Below, one piece after another: positions 20,449-38,917 of a DNA stretch of 64,000 bases; the first letter of the stretch is position 1, and every line of letters starts with the position of its first letter. Source of the stretch: Cranoglanis bouderius (taxonomy: Eukaryota; Chordata; Actinopteri; Siluriformes; Cranoglanididae); NCBI GenBank assembly GCA_023630585.1, contig CM042548.1, positions 6,191,027 through 6,255,026 on the forward strand. Direction: 5' to 3'. The notes under the pieces were generated by a model. The model had not been told where the DNA came from and made no database searches. It saw only the letters and a program-made list of their open reading frames with translations. Position numbers and translations under genes: made by a program.

Positions 20449-21040
20449 TTGTTCTACAGCATTACAATACTGAGTCTGTACATTAATTAAGTGAATAAAT
20501 GTATTCGAATACAACAATAAAATATAAAACCAATTTATAGTTAGGATGTTTATACCACTTAAAAAAAAAACACTAGCTTTGAGTAACCTACACTGCATTT
20601 TGTTATACAGATATGGCAGAATCTACAGTAAACCACCAAGCCCTATTGAAATCTGCATTTGAAATTCACAATGTGAGTGCTAAATCTTAGTTTTAACATT
20701 AACGTTTAATTTTACTTCGGAATGCAGGCCATAAAATGTGCCATATAAATAACTCCAATGCTTATCTGTAATAATTAAGTGAAATGGGCATTTTAGATAC
20801 AGCTGCATGTAATGAGTTAATATGTTACAGTGCAACAGGCTTGCAGGTTCAGAAAGAAGACTCGCCATGTCTTTCGTCGTATACAGTGTCATATACTCCA
20901 TCTGCTTCCTCTGAGGATCTTTAGTTAGCTCCAGTGTAGTGCGGTCCACTTAAACTACATTTGAGATAAATACCTTGTTGGTTATAAACATGATTCATGT
21001 GGCCATATGGAGACAGGAGCAGGACCTTGGCTAGGAAAGA

Positions 21041-28620
<7,580 letters not shown>

Positions 28621-28640
28621 GGCTCTGGCTTGACTCAGCC

Positions 28641-28909
28641 CTAAAGAGGGGAAGCAATGTTTGACAATCTCTACTTCACTTCAGCATTTTGACATTATGA
28701 ACATAAACTACAAAAAAAGGATCAGCTAAGAGGAAACATGCTGGTAGACTTTGAAAGAGAAACCGTCTAATGCAATACTGCGGAGTTCAAACACAGGGAG
28801 AACTAATGTTGTAACCCCAGAATAAACAGTTATTTATTTGATGTCTTGCGCATTAGTGTATCAGTAGAAGGGCACTAATGATTTCCAAACATTCATTTAC
28901 AAAAACGTG
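28641..28909. other. klc3 5' intron, unique part
   Basis: The acceptor of the first coding exon (CTCTTTAG on the minus strand) is at 28641-28648. No other exon is seen. Confidence 0.4.
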
Positions 28910-29100
28910 ATTAAATGTTGCAGAAAAGTGTTTGTATATATTGTTAAAGAGAGCTGCACTTTAAGTAATAGACCACTTTTTATATAAAACCATAATGGTT
29001 TTACCTGCAGAAACAGAAGTTCTCCTGAAGAACAGTGGCAGGTTCTCCAAGATGCTTGGAAAAACTTACCTGCCATTTAAAAAAAAAAAAAGTAACAAAA
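28910..29100. mobile_element. internal fragment of a Tc1-like element (family B type)
   Basis: GTTGCAGAAAAGTGTTTGTA and the AAGAGAGCTGCACTTTAAGTAATAG block match the interior of the element at 51061-51595 in order. The next stretch (AGAACAGTGGCAGGTTCTCC, AAGATGCTTGGA) resembles a Tc1 transposase tail. No termini were found. Confidence 0.5.
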
Positions 29101-29109
29101 CCTAAGAGA

Positions 29110-30660
29110 ACTGATACAGTTTTTAAAATGATTTAACATTTAGTTGTTACTGCCTACTGGCATGTTTGCTGTGCCTTCTGTACAGAAGTGTAGGTTACAA
29201 AGCCAGTTTCTTTTTACAAATACGGTATAGCCCTATAGTCTGAGGAACACATCCACACTAGTAAAACTATAAGAAAAGGCCTGGCAGCTTTGCCATTTAT
29301 TAAATATCACTTCTGTCAGTTTAGGTCTGTGTTCAATATGCTACAAATATCAGATAGGAGATAATATAGGAGCCTACGATGTGTTTCTTAGTGCAACCAA
29401 GACAAGTCAGGTAGCAACTGATGTGTTACTAGGAGCACATCCATTTATAGATGGAGACAGAAGTCCCTCAGGAGATGAGAAAGGTGTGTGAATATGACAT
29501 ATTACTGGTTACTACAGGATACTTTATTACCTTTTAGTGATCACTGGGCATTTAGTCAAACAGAATGAATTACTCATTCATACTACTTGCTACTCCTGAA
29601 AATAACAAAGATCCAGCAGCATCATTTCAGTTGACAACACCTTATACAAACAATCATGGATACATATTCAGATTATTTCAGCAATAATCCTGGTTAAATA
29701 TAACTATAAGGCTTTTCAGTTACAAAGTAAACACAAAAATGCAGTGCTTATTAAACCAGGCATAATACTTATCATGATAAACTTATAATAAATCTGAACA
29801 TCATATCATTGCGTGCTCTCTAACAGAAGGTGTGAGTGTATCGTCAATACTGATGCTTTTCATTCTAGAGCCTTCGCTATATGTTTCGTCCATCTTCTAA
29901 ACAGAATGCCAAAAATATCACACCTAACATAACATGTCTGGTGACAGCAGCATCCTCACGGGGATTTTATTCCCAAATATCTTCACTAAGGCTTCAACTA
30001 CAGCTGCCTAACATGACCTCACTTTCTCTATCTTCACTCCACCCACAAAGACATAGTTTGCTGATTATCAGTATAGCAGACACAACTGTTTTGGAAATGT
30101 GCTGTTTATGTCCTGTTACCTATTAACCCAGATGCAATGTCTGAAAGACAGACATATCAGACAACACGTTTCATGAACAATCTCTGCAGCCAGCAGAATA
30201 ACATCACTCTTTAAAAAAAAAAAAAGTGTTGATAGACTATGCAACACAGTCTTTAATGGTATTGTATACACACACAATTTATTATTGTTGTTGTACTTTA
30301 CTCATCATGACTGGAGGGATAAATTATTTCATAATAAATCCAACTATTATCAATTGTACTGCTATTTCATGCAACATATTATAAAACTTTTAAGTGTCAA
30401 ATGGTTAAAACAAGAAATATTTTTTCCCCAAGAAGACAAAACAAAACTCAGTGCTCTGTTCCAATAAGCCACACGGATTAAACAAAGAAAAGAAAAGAAA
30501 AAAAGACTAATGAGCGCCATCTACAGGCCAAATATCACATCTGCAGTCATTTAAGGTGGAAGCGAGAATTCTAGAAACAAACCGACTAAAAAAAATCAAC
30601 TTCAGCCTCCTCACTGCTACTTAAAGTCAGCCGTCTAAGACTTCTATGGTATATGGTTAA
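29110..30660. other. klc3 5' intron or upstream sequence, no gene seen
   Basis: AT-rich sequence with scattered A/T homopolymers. The ORF at 29881-30126 lacks any recognisable motif. Confidence 0.4.
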
Positions 30661-30664
30661 TTTT

Positions 30665-30923
30665 GTTATCAATGAAGTCCTCATGCTGATTGTTATGTTT
30701 AAGATTTAAATCTTAAACATAATCAGCATGAGGACTTCATTGATAACAGAACACAACAGCAACCAACAAACATAAGCTGAATAAAATCTTCTGTGACTAT
30801 TGAAAAGTAGTCTTAGTACTTAGTCTGAAAATAGAAAAAGGTATTTTTCAGCTATGTTTGTTGGTTGCTGTTGTGTGCTGTTATCAATGAAGTCCTCATG
30901 CTGATTGTTATGTTTAAGATTTA
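30665..30923. repeat. nested palindrome and inverted repeats
   Basis: A segment (30665-30706) starting GTTATCAATGAAGTCCTCAT is followed at once by its inverted copy (30707-30747), making an almost perfect palindrome apart from a 3-base gap. The inverted copy continues into AGAACACAACAGCAACCAAC (30748-30781). That whole block then reappears inverted at 30847-30923, after a spacer of about 65 bp. The first segment is thus present three times in alternating orientation. Confidence 0.9.
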
Positions 30924-31015
30924 CACACTCATAGAAAATATATTAAAACATAATAAGTGCTAATATAGTCAAAGGCACCTGTAAATAAACAGTAAAAAAA
31001 AAAAAAAAAAAAATA

Positions 31016-31560
31016 CATGAAGGCAGTAAAACAAAAAACAAACAAACAAAAACAGGAAAATTCAAAAATTTCAAAAAAATATATATTTTTTTTCCCTTCC
31101 TCAAACAATTCTGTCACAAAACCAATGCCGGATAATTTGTGATGAGGTTTATTGTTATTTCACATGTTTTCTTTTGTATTTTAATTTTGTTATTTTTTAA
31201 TTTTATATATATATATATATATAGTATGTTTTATAGTTGACATTCAAAAAAATGTAATTCTTGTGTAATAATTAGCGTAGTGAACAGTTATTGAACACCT
31301 CATTACCTGTATGCCATGAGTCTAAACACACTACTGACAGCAATAACATAACACACCCTTAAAATGAACGCTATCACTTATTAGGATGCAAAATTCCTTG
31401 ATAATTACTTACATGAGCTTTGTTTAGAATAAATGGGCACAACAGTAATTAGCCTGTACCATGTAAAATCAGATTAACAGCTTGTAACGTGACAATTTCT
31501 CAAAAGTTTCTTTTTTTCATGTTAACATGCGTGATATACCTTTAGAGTAATACGCCCACA
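31016..31560. other. AT-rich intronic sequence
   Basis: Contains T/A runs and a short (TA)n near 31206-31222. No gene is seen. Confidence 0.35.
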
Positions 31561-31621
31561 AAACAGGAGTAAACGAAGCAGTGCTAAACATTAGCGTATT
31601 CTGTAAAGTTAGATGGACCTG

Positions 31622-31850
31622 TTTACCTGACAGAAACACCGTGGCGTCGCGTCCCGGCGGAGAAACCCGATGATTCGGCGTTTAAAGGTAACAACGGCTC
31701 AAATATTCCGACAACCGTCCAACATCCCCATCTTATGTCGGTCGTAAAACGCCATACATACAGTAAGAGGGTTTGGGATTTATTCACCGGTGACTACGAA
31801 TAACCGGAGCGTTACCTGGTCTACTCCTTCCCAGCATGCAGAGCGGCAGT
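31622..31850 (-). promoter_or_regulatory. klc3: candidate klc3 first exon(s) and promoter
   Basis: This is the only GC-richer stretch upstream of the klc3 coding exons. On the minus strand it holds two good donors, ACCAG followed by GTAACG (edge at 31816) and TGTCAG followed by GTAAAC (edge at 31627). They could end alternative or successive untranslated first exons joined to the acceptor at 28641. No TATA or CCAAT box is clear. Confidence 0.35.
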
Positions 31851-33132
31851 GATGCGCACCATCCTCTCAGAGTGAGACAGCAACAAGCTGCTGGCTCCGC
31901 CCACTACACACCTGCAGCACCTCCCAGCACATCAGTGCTGCTGATCCACTTCTGCCAGGATGTTCCTCCTGTCCTGAAACTCTTTTTCACCTTTAATTAT
32001 AAAATAAATCGAACTGACCCCCCTCAGTAAAGACGTGGACATGATAAATTAATCAAATATTAGGCTCACTGGTGTATTCAGACTGTGTACAATAATATAT
32101 TTTGGCTTTGTATTGAAAGCCACAGAGCTTTTGTATTCCTGAATTTTCCATCAACAGAACACACTGGGTTCAAGTTGAAATTATTTATAAGCTACTTTTG
32201 AGTTTTTAATTAAATGCTTTTGATTCAAGTGACTGCTGAATTCCATCTTTGTAATAAAAAAAAAACAAAAAATTTACCTCTGGTGAGCCCTGCACACCAC
32301 TTTGAGAACCACTGCCTATTTGGTAATACGACCATATTAGGTTATGTTTTGAATTACATTACAATGAGATATGGATGGTTGTCCAGGTAAAATGGTTTAT
32401 AGTAAAGTGGCCAAGTTTGCATGGTAAACTGTCACGCCAGTCTGACAACTAAAAGGATGCATTTATTACTTTTGTTGTTGGGCTATTAGACTATCCCTTA
32501 ATGGATACCTAAGCGGGTTTGTCTATTATATAACGTAGACCAGCAAGACTGGTTTTCTGGGTCTCTTTTTAGTACAGTCAAAATGGTAGGAGGTGTTTTG
32601 GAGGATGTTAGGAGGAGGAGTGCCTTAATGACGTCTCACCAGCAACACTCAACAAAGCAGCTTAAGGAGGGCTGGACGAGTGAAATAAATGGCATTAGGC
32701 TGTCCCTGTCAGACTTGCTTAGCATGACAAGCCACAGTCCCACAGGTCAGGACACACCACTGGTAGTATCACACTATAAGTGAGATGTACAGTTATGAAA
32801 GTAGGGATATACAGCTTGCCCTCAGGAGTAAGAACACAGACAGTTCAAAATCCTAATGGTCATTTTGCTTAAAAACAACCTGACAGCAGGTAAGAGGAGA
32901 GAAGTAAACGTGTATATTTTTCTGAGAGCTTGAAATTGGCTCAAGTGTTCGGCCGCGTCGGCTCTCCTGGAAAGAAAGCAGTAGACAGAGCTTTGGCAAG
33001 GCATATGTGCCGAAACAGAGTGGGACTATGATGGTAGAAGAGCAGGTGTGGCCAGGCTAGGCCAGATATATGAGGCAGGGCTGATTGATGGTTCAGCTGC
33101 TTGGCACGGAGATTGTGGGAGATCAGCTCATG

Positions 33133-33142
33133 CCATATAAGG
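33133..33142. promoter_or_regulatory. CArG box (SRF-type site)
   Basis: CCATATAAGG matches CC(A/T)6GG exactly. It lies about 4.5 kb upstream of the ckm TATA box. SRF sites occur in muscle enhancers, including mammalian CKM control regions, but one match at this distance could be chance. Confidence 0.35.
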
Positions 33143-33546
33143 ACAGTCTGCCAGTGGGAGGGAGTGGTACAGCTCCAAATGGCAACCTGGGTGAAAAAAA
33201 AAAAAAAAAGCCACTCGTAACTTTCACTTATTCTCCTATCTGACCTACAGTGTTGAGTATAGACAACATATAATTGAGGATCAAATGTCTACTGTCAGCA
33301 GAATGACAATAAAAATAGTGCACTGTCAAATAGGCAAATTCAAGGTTTGATACATAAACTGGTATATAATAATTTCGGTGAGTGGATGTCAGTTAAAATA
33401 AGTAGAAGGTGATTAATTAATTTGTCTTAGTTCAAACCTTGATTTGTTATTTTGTCAATTAATATTTTCATGTTGTATTTTAGTTGTTTGATTAATGCTT
33501 TTAATCCCATTGCAAGTATTTGAGATTAAATCCATACATGAAATTC

Positions 33547-33548
<2 letters not shown>

Positions 33549-33584
<36 letters not shown>

Positions 33585-33592
33585 TAGCGATA
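33549..33592. repeat. (AAT)n microsatellite
   Basis: About 14 units of ATA/AAT, followed by imperfect GATAGT units up to about 33605. Confidence 0.9.
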
Positions 33593-34570
33593 GTGATAGT
33601 GATAACATCTTCTCTGGTTTAGGTGTTGTTACCAGAGGGAGTTTATTTTATTTACCCCTAAACACTCTTCAGTGTTTCATTTCATTTAGGTGATGAGAGC
33701 GAGAGCTGGCGGATGAGCCATTATTTTCCATAGCACATGTGTTAGAAGATGTGGGAGAGAGGTGCTAAGCATGGGGAATGTTATTAATGCATATGCGTCA
33801 AGCCACTCTGTGACCCAAGTGTCTCTCACTGCACAGCTGATAGTGTGCACACTGGTCAGATCTGCTAAGAGCAGTGTTTGGAAAGAGTGTATGAACAAAA
33901 AGAATGTGCATGTCTTGTAATATGTCCTGTACAGCAGATGTATATGATATACAGTATCCGGCACTTATACATGACTTTCAAATATAGCATAGTGTAGCAT
34001 CGATTTACACCCACGAAACTTGTGAGCAGGCTCCTTAGTTATATAGGTAGCTTCATTGCACTGTCTACATGATTAGCTAGTTACTCTGATCTGCACAGCC
34101 AGGGGTTACTGGAAGGTCCTCTGGATAGGTGCATGGACTGGACCAGAGCTGAGTCAATGCAATTCAATCAGGGGGTCTGTCACGGGGAAATGGACAACTT
34201 TGTGACCCAGCACTAAACATAGCACTGGTAACACGACAAGGCATTGGGCAGAATCAAATTTCAATGGAAGATGCTCCCATACCAAATGGAACGGTGTGCA
34301 CAAATACATGTTTGGCCTGTATAGCTCCAATCACATGTAATAGACCGGAACTGTTCTTATATCAACTCTCATTATTCAAGAAAGAACCGACATGTTTGTA
34401 CTTCAATGTCAAGCCAACTTGTTAATAATATTATATAATGTGCTCATATAACTCAAGCACACTTATGCAAGACAGAGTTAAATAAAGATGAAGTGGAATA
34501 AAAGTTATGTATCTGGTTACCTGGTGTGTGTGACACGTTTATCAGTGGGTGCTAAATTGGATGCTGGTTT

Positions 34571-34667
34571 GGCAAACATATACGTGACATGTACATGCAG
34601 GTTCAGTGTTCTGACTGCAGCACAGGCCTAAGACACCCTGCATGTATATGTCACGTATATGTTTGCC
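34571..34667. repeat. 31-bp-arm hairpin
   Basis: GGCAAACATATACGTGACAT at 34571 opens an arm of 31 bp. Its inverse closes at 34667 (ending CACGTATATGTTTGCC), with one mismatch and a loop of about 34 bp. It may be the remnant of a very small MITE, or a transcribed hairpin. Confidence 0.85.
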
Positions 34668-34882
34668 TCGTACACAGTGCACAGAATGACCTGCAAATGC
34701 AAGAGCTATTATACCGCAGGACACCATCAAGTATAATAGGCTAAATATATCTCACACTATGCAGTCATCTGGACTTGAAATATTCGGAGGATCTAGCAGT
34801 GCGACAAGGACAGCAGAAAGAACAGATGTCAGATGATAAAGTTTTTGTTACCACAGTCAAATGATTTAGATTTTTTACAGTT

Positions 34883-35174
34883 TCATGACAGTCCGTAAAG
34901 AATTTCGTGGAGATTTTTTGTGATTGTTTTTGTGATTGTTGCGACCAAAAATGTTTGATTTTTACTTGATTGTTTTTTTGTTTTTTTTTTGCAGAAAACT
35001 ACTTAAATTGGAAAGTCTTTCACAGTGATGTTTGTTGGTAAATGAGACTTTTTAGCTGTACTCATGTTCAACGCACATCAATCGAAGAGGGCTTTGACTG
35101 AATGAGCACTGTGATTGATTTTGCGTTAATTTCTGCGATCACAAAATCGAGTAATTCTGGAGGAACTGTCATGA
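34883..35174 (+). repeat. unclassified interspersed element (family U, copy 1)
   Basis: The termini TCATGACAGT and ACTGTCATGA are perfect inverted repeats. The interior shares ordered blocks with 59790-60217: TTGTTGCGACCAAAAATG, GCAGAAAACTACTT, CACAGTGATGTTTG and GAAGAGGGCTTTG. No coding capacity is seen. Confidence 0.7.
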
Positions 35175-37216
35175 ATTTTGCAGTTTCGTTTGCGGATGTG
35201 ATAAACACAGATATTTTAATGTTTCAGTAATGGTTTCTATTTTTGCAGTTTTTAAAGTGTTTTTTTTCTTCATTGTTTTCCCTAAATAGCCAGTATTTAC
35301 TTGGAGCTCACATTAAGGAGCCAGCATGTTCATAGTTGATGAATAATCTTAAATCATTTTTTTCTTTTTCTTTTCTGATCTTGCTAAGAGTTCTGTAAAA
35401 TGTTTCACGTTAAATCCCTGTGTATTGCATGATAAGACATTTTCATTTTATTTTGCAATGTTTGCATTGATTATAAGGTTAGTTTATAGCATTGTAGAGA
35501 TACTGCACACTTCAGGTTTGTGACAGCAAGAAGTCATTCCACAGACACAGCACTTTGCACCAAATGGACGGTCTGTACATGCAGTATGTACTGAGAAACC
35601 TAAACCACTGCACACTTCAGTGATCTTCCAGAAAGGATGCGTCCCAAATTTGGGAAGATCCTCCCAAATTTCCTTCTAAGAGCTTTGTTGTGTGAAAGAG
35701 GAAAGAGGAATTCCTGCAGTGATGGGAACCCCTCCTCTTCTACAACCTTGAATCTATCATCAGTATGTATCAGTTCATTCTCAATGCCAGGCAGTTGGAG
35801 CCTAGTGGTTACTAATTTTGGAAGCAGGCACGGCACATACGCACTTTCCAGCTTCATTACACCCCCCTCCTCTCCATAGAACTATGGCCTCTAAGAGCAA
35901 AAGTGCAAGCCGGAGAACCCAAATGAAATGAATGTCAGAACCCATTCTTTCCTCTAATAATTGAATGCATTTGCTCAGTATTATGCTGTGTACCATGTTG
36001 TTATAAATTCAACCAGTCATATTTTATTACATAATACAACTAGTCAGTGAATAATTCCTCACAGTGGACCAAGTTACATGATGCCCCTTTGGTTTATTTT
36101 CAGGCTTTTTCAGCCATTGTAAATGCGTTTGAATTGTCCCATATTATGTGCCTTGATATTTTCACAATATACACAGGGGTCCAAGCATCATGTGTCACAT
36201 ACCAGTTATCAATTCTTATTTAAAATGAATACAGAAATATTCCGTTCCAAGGAAGGTTTATGGTAACTTTAGTTTAAAAAAAAAAAAAAAAAAACTAAAT
36301 TAAAAAAAAAAATGTTTTATTAACAATATTAATGTAAAAACAATTGTGACAGGGTACAAGTGTCATACCTAAACTTTTTATCTGTACAGTATGACTGGGC
36401 AATATGCTCTGTTTTGCAGTTTTCGGGTCATGATGGATCCAAAGCTGAACCCGGAAACATTCGGAATAAGGAAGTTAATACATTATGGATGGGCCTCCTG
36501 TCCATTGCTGGCCATCACATACAGACGTTTGCAAACTCATGCACACTACAAGGCATGAGAATTATAATAAAATGAAAGACCCACGGAAAACAAATAAACT
36601 AAACTTGCACGTTTTAGTGTGGATATGTATATAGAGCTTGTGTTCTTAATGTTCTCTAGAACACTATTTCAAAGTTTGGAGCAATTCACGAAAATCATCT
36701 TTTAGTAAGCCTGCCTCAAGCAAAGTGCTTGGGATAGGTCTTACTGCTTCTGGAGATCAGCAAGATATACTGAACTAACAACATTATTTTGGCCACACTT
36801 AGTACTAAACATCACTTCTGATTTACTTTAGTTTAGGGGAAGGAAGTTTACATTCAATCAAACTTTTATATTGAGCACAGCTTTCAGGGGGCTGCTAAGT
36901 CTGCATATTATATTGTGATTGTATGTATGTGATTCCTGTATACAAAGGAAGAACAGGAAGAAAAATCTCCATAGATGCTGACAAATTAAATGCATATTGG
37001 ATACGATTTAAATCAGGAAAGAATTAGGCAACAGATAATATTCTGGTCTCAGATTACCATATTCCAAGTGTACATATGTACATGCATATTCTATAGTCAC
37101 CCGGTGTTCCAATAGTTGACTACATCTATTTAACCCTCAACCGGTCAGCTATGTGCTTGAACTGTATCCTGCTTCAGTTCTAAGTTGCTTAGAAGCATGT
37201 GTCAAATGAGAAAATG

Positions 37217-37226
37217 CTATAAATAA
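37217..37226 (+). promoter_or_regulatory. ckm: MEF2 consensus site upstream of ckm
   Basis: CTATAAATAA fits YTA(A/T)4TAR at every position, about 370 bp upstream of the ckm TATA box. Mammalian muscle creatine kinase enhancers combine MEF2 sites and E-boxes, so this is a plausible control element. Binding is inferred. Confidence 0.55.
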
Positions 37227-37450
37227 TTGAGCCCCGATGAGCCTCTATCCAAGTGACTCTTTTCGAGGTAACTCTGAACCTAATAACTTACAAGCAAAAT
37301 ACTGACAAAATATTCTTCAACACAGATGCCTTAACATTTATAAAATCTTTAAGACAGGAAATGTTGGTTTTCAATTTCTCTGGGAACTTCTCCCACAACT
37401 CCCTTAGCCACTAACCAGAAAGGGACAGGCAGAAGGTACATGGGCGGGAA

Positions 37451-37456
37451 CAGCTG
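37451..37456 (+). promoter_or_regulatory. ckm: E-box (CAGCTG) upstream of ckm
   Basis: AACAGCTGTC is the palindromic E-box form preferred by MyoD/myogenin, 137 bp upstream of the TATA box. Together with the MEF2 site it fits a compact muscle promoter. Confidence 0.55.
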
Positions 37457-37564
37457 TCACCCTGTCTCTGGTGTTGTGATGCCGGTTCTTTCCTTTTAGA
37501 ATCCAAGCCTCCTAACAGAGTGTGCTAATCTCCAATAGACTGAGAGCATGCATGGACTGTGCAG

Positions 37565-37595
37565 CCAATGGGCATTAAGCATTGGAGTATATAAA
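37565..37595 (+). promoter_or_regulatory. ckm: ckm core promoter: CCAAT and TATA box
   Basis: A CCAAT box (37565-37569) is followed 18 bp later by TATATAAA (37588-37595). A start of transcription near 37618-37625 is expected. Strong TATA promoters are typical of highly expressed muscle genes. Confidence 0.75.
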
Positions 37596-37617
37596 CCAAG
37601 ATCTGACATCTTGAAGA

Positions 37618-37691
37618 GCTGGGCAACCCCTACATTGGCTTTGGTGAACAGGATCTGATCCCAAGGACTGTTACCTTGTTCTCTCGTGCAG
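37618..37691 (+). other. ckm: ckm non-coding exon 1
   Basis: From the expected start site to a strong donor, CAG followed by GTAAAG at 37692. There is no ATG-initiated frame leading into ckm. It would join the acceptor TTTTCTCAG at 38889-38897, leaving 20 untranslated bases before the ATG. The 5' edge is inferred from the TATA position. Confidence 0.6.
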
Positions 37692-38256
37692 GTAAAGCAA
37701 TGGTGAATCTACAGACTGATGCATGTGGGAATTGGGGAATGTTTGTGCTGTAAGCATGGTTAACGGTGGATTTAAAAAAAAATTAATTTGGAATGAAGGT
37801 ATTCAACAGTTTTCAACAGAAATTGCTAAAAATCCATCACTGTCTATGGGGTTGTGGTGTGATTATTTGGAGCCTTCTACATTATTATTATTATTTTTTT
37901 TGCTGGATTCCTGATGGAGAAAAGCTATTCTGTTGTATATTGAAACCAGTGTTAGTCCAGTGTATTCACATTGAATGAAATATGAAATGATCCAAGCATT
38001 TAACCCCTTAAACTCCCGAGACCTGTCGAGAAATTTCTCACTCATGTAACAAGACCTTTCATATTAGTCTATCTAGTTTAATTACTGAATAGACATTAAT
38101 GAATAACATGGTTTAAAATAAACAGTTGAATACTATGCTATGAATTTAAGGGGTTAAGAGCACCAAAAATAATCTAATTCTTAAAAAATTTATTATATTC
38201 TATTAAAAAAAATCTGAGAACAGCTGGAGTGGTCTTGCCATCTAAGCTAGAATTAG

Positions 38257-38305
<49 letters not shown>

Positions 38306-38897
38306 ACACCTGTTGTGTAAGGTCAGCCGCTGTGGCAGAAGGGCAATATGACTTAGGGTATGATTTAGAGCGTGTTTAACATCACTGAAAAGTATGTTTC
38401 AAATACAATGTCCTTGTTGAAACGAAATGCAGAGAGCATGAATTTTTCATTCTAAATTCTGTAGAATATTTCTTGTAATTGCGCGCTCGGGTTATGATAA
38501 TCTCTTCAACCAACATCAAAAGTAGTTTGAAAGAGTTTTTTGTCATTAACAATGGGAGTTTATGCTTTCTGACATGGAGAGAGTTGTAACTTTGCTTCAA
38601 ATATTCATGTTCACCAACCCCCAAAGAAATAAGAGAGGTGTATATGCTAGCTGGACAGAGTTTGCAGGCATGCTAAAAATATCATCTGTGGTCTGATACA
38701 TATAAGCATGTGGACCATGCCGCAACCGTTTTATGCAGTAATATGAAACGTTAGTTTCATTTAGCCAGACAACTAGTTACTGTGTGACCCAGGTTTACAC
38801 AAGGCCCAAATATGTCACCCCTGAGTGCTAATTATAGGTCCCTGTTAGCAAAAAAGAATAGCCTTTATATCATTTGTTACCCATGCACTTTTCTCAG
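37692..38897. other. ckm: ckm intron 1
   Basis: A 1.2-kb intron with a GT microsatellite and no coding exon. First introns of muscle creatine kinase genes often carry enhancers. I see no clustered MEF2/E-box motif here. Confidence 0.45.
38258..38303. repeat. (GT)n microsatellite
   Basis: An uninterrupted GT run of 46 bp in ckm intron 1. Confidence 0.95.
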
Positions 38898-38917
38898 ATC
38901 ATCTAAAAAGTGCAATC

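Larger units (their letters stand above)
31851..37216. other. klc3-ckm intergenic region
   Basis: These divergent genes are separated by about 5.5 kb. No coding gene is supported. The stretches 32580-33200 and 36360-36560 read like eroded dispersed repeats, with short ORFs that resemble no protein I know. Separate entries mark a CArG box, an AAT microsatellite, a hairpin and an unclassified element. Confidence 0.4.

Noticed and set aside
29041..29070. Minus-strand donor (GGCAG followed by GTAAGT) as an extra klc3 5' UTR exon
   Set aside because: It falls inside a Tc1-like fragment and has no convincing upstream acceptor.
31836..32030. Plus-strand ORF next to the candidate klc3 first exon
   Set aside because: Composition follows GC-rich promoter DNA and then AT-rich spacer; no support.
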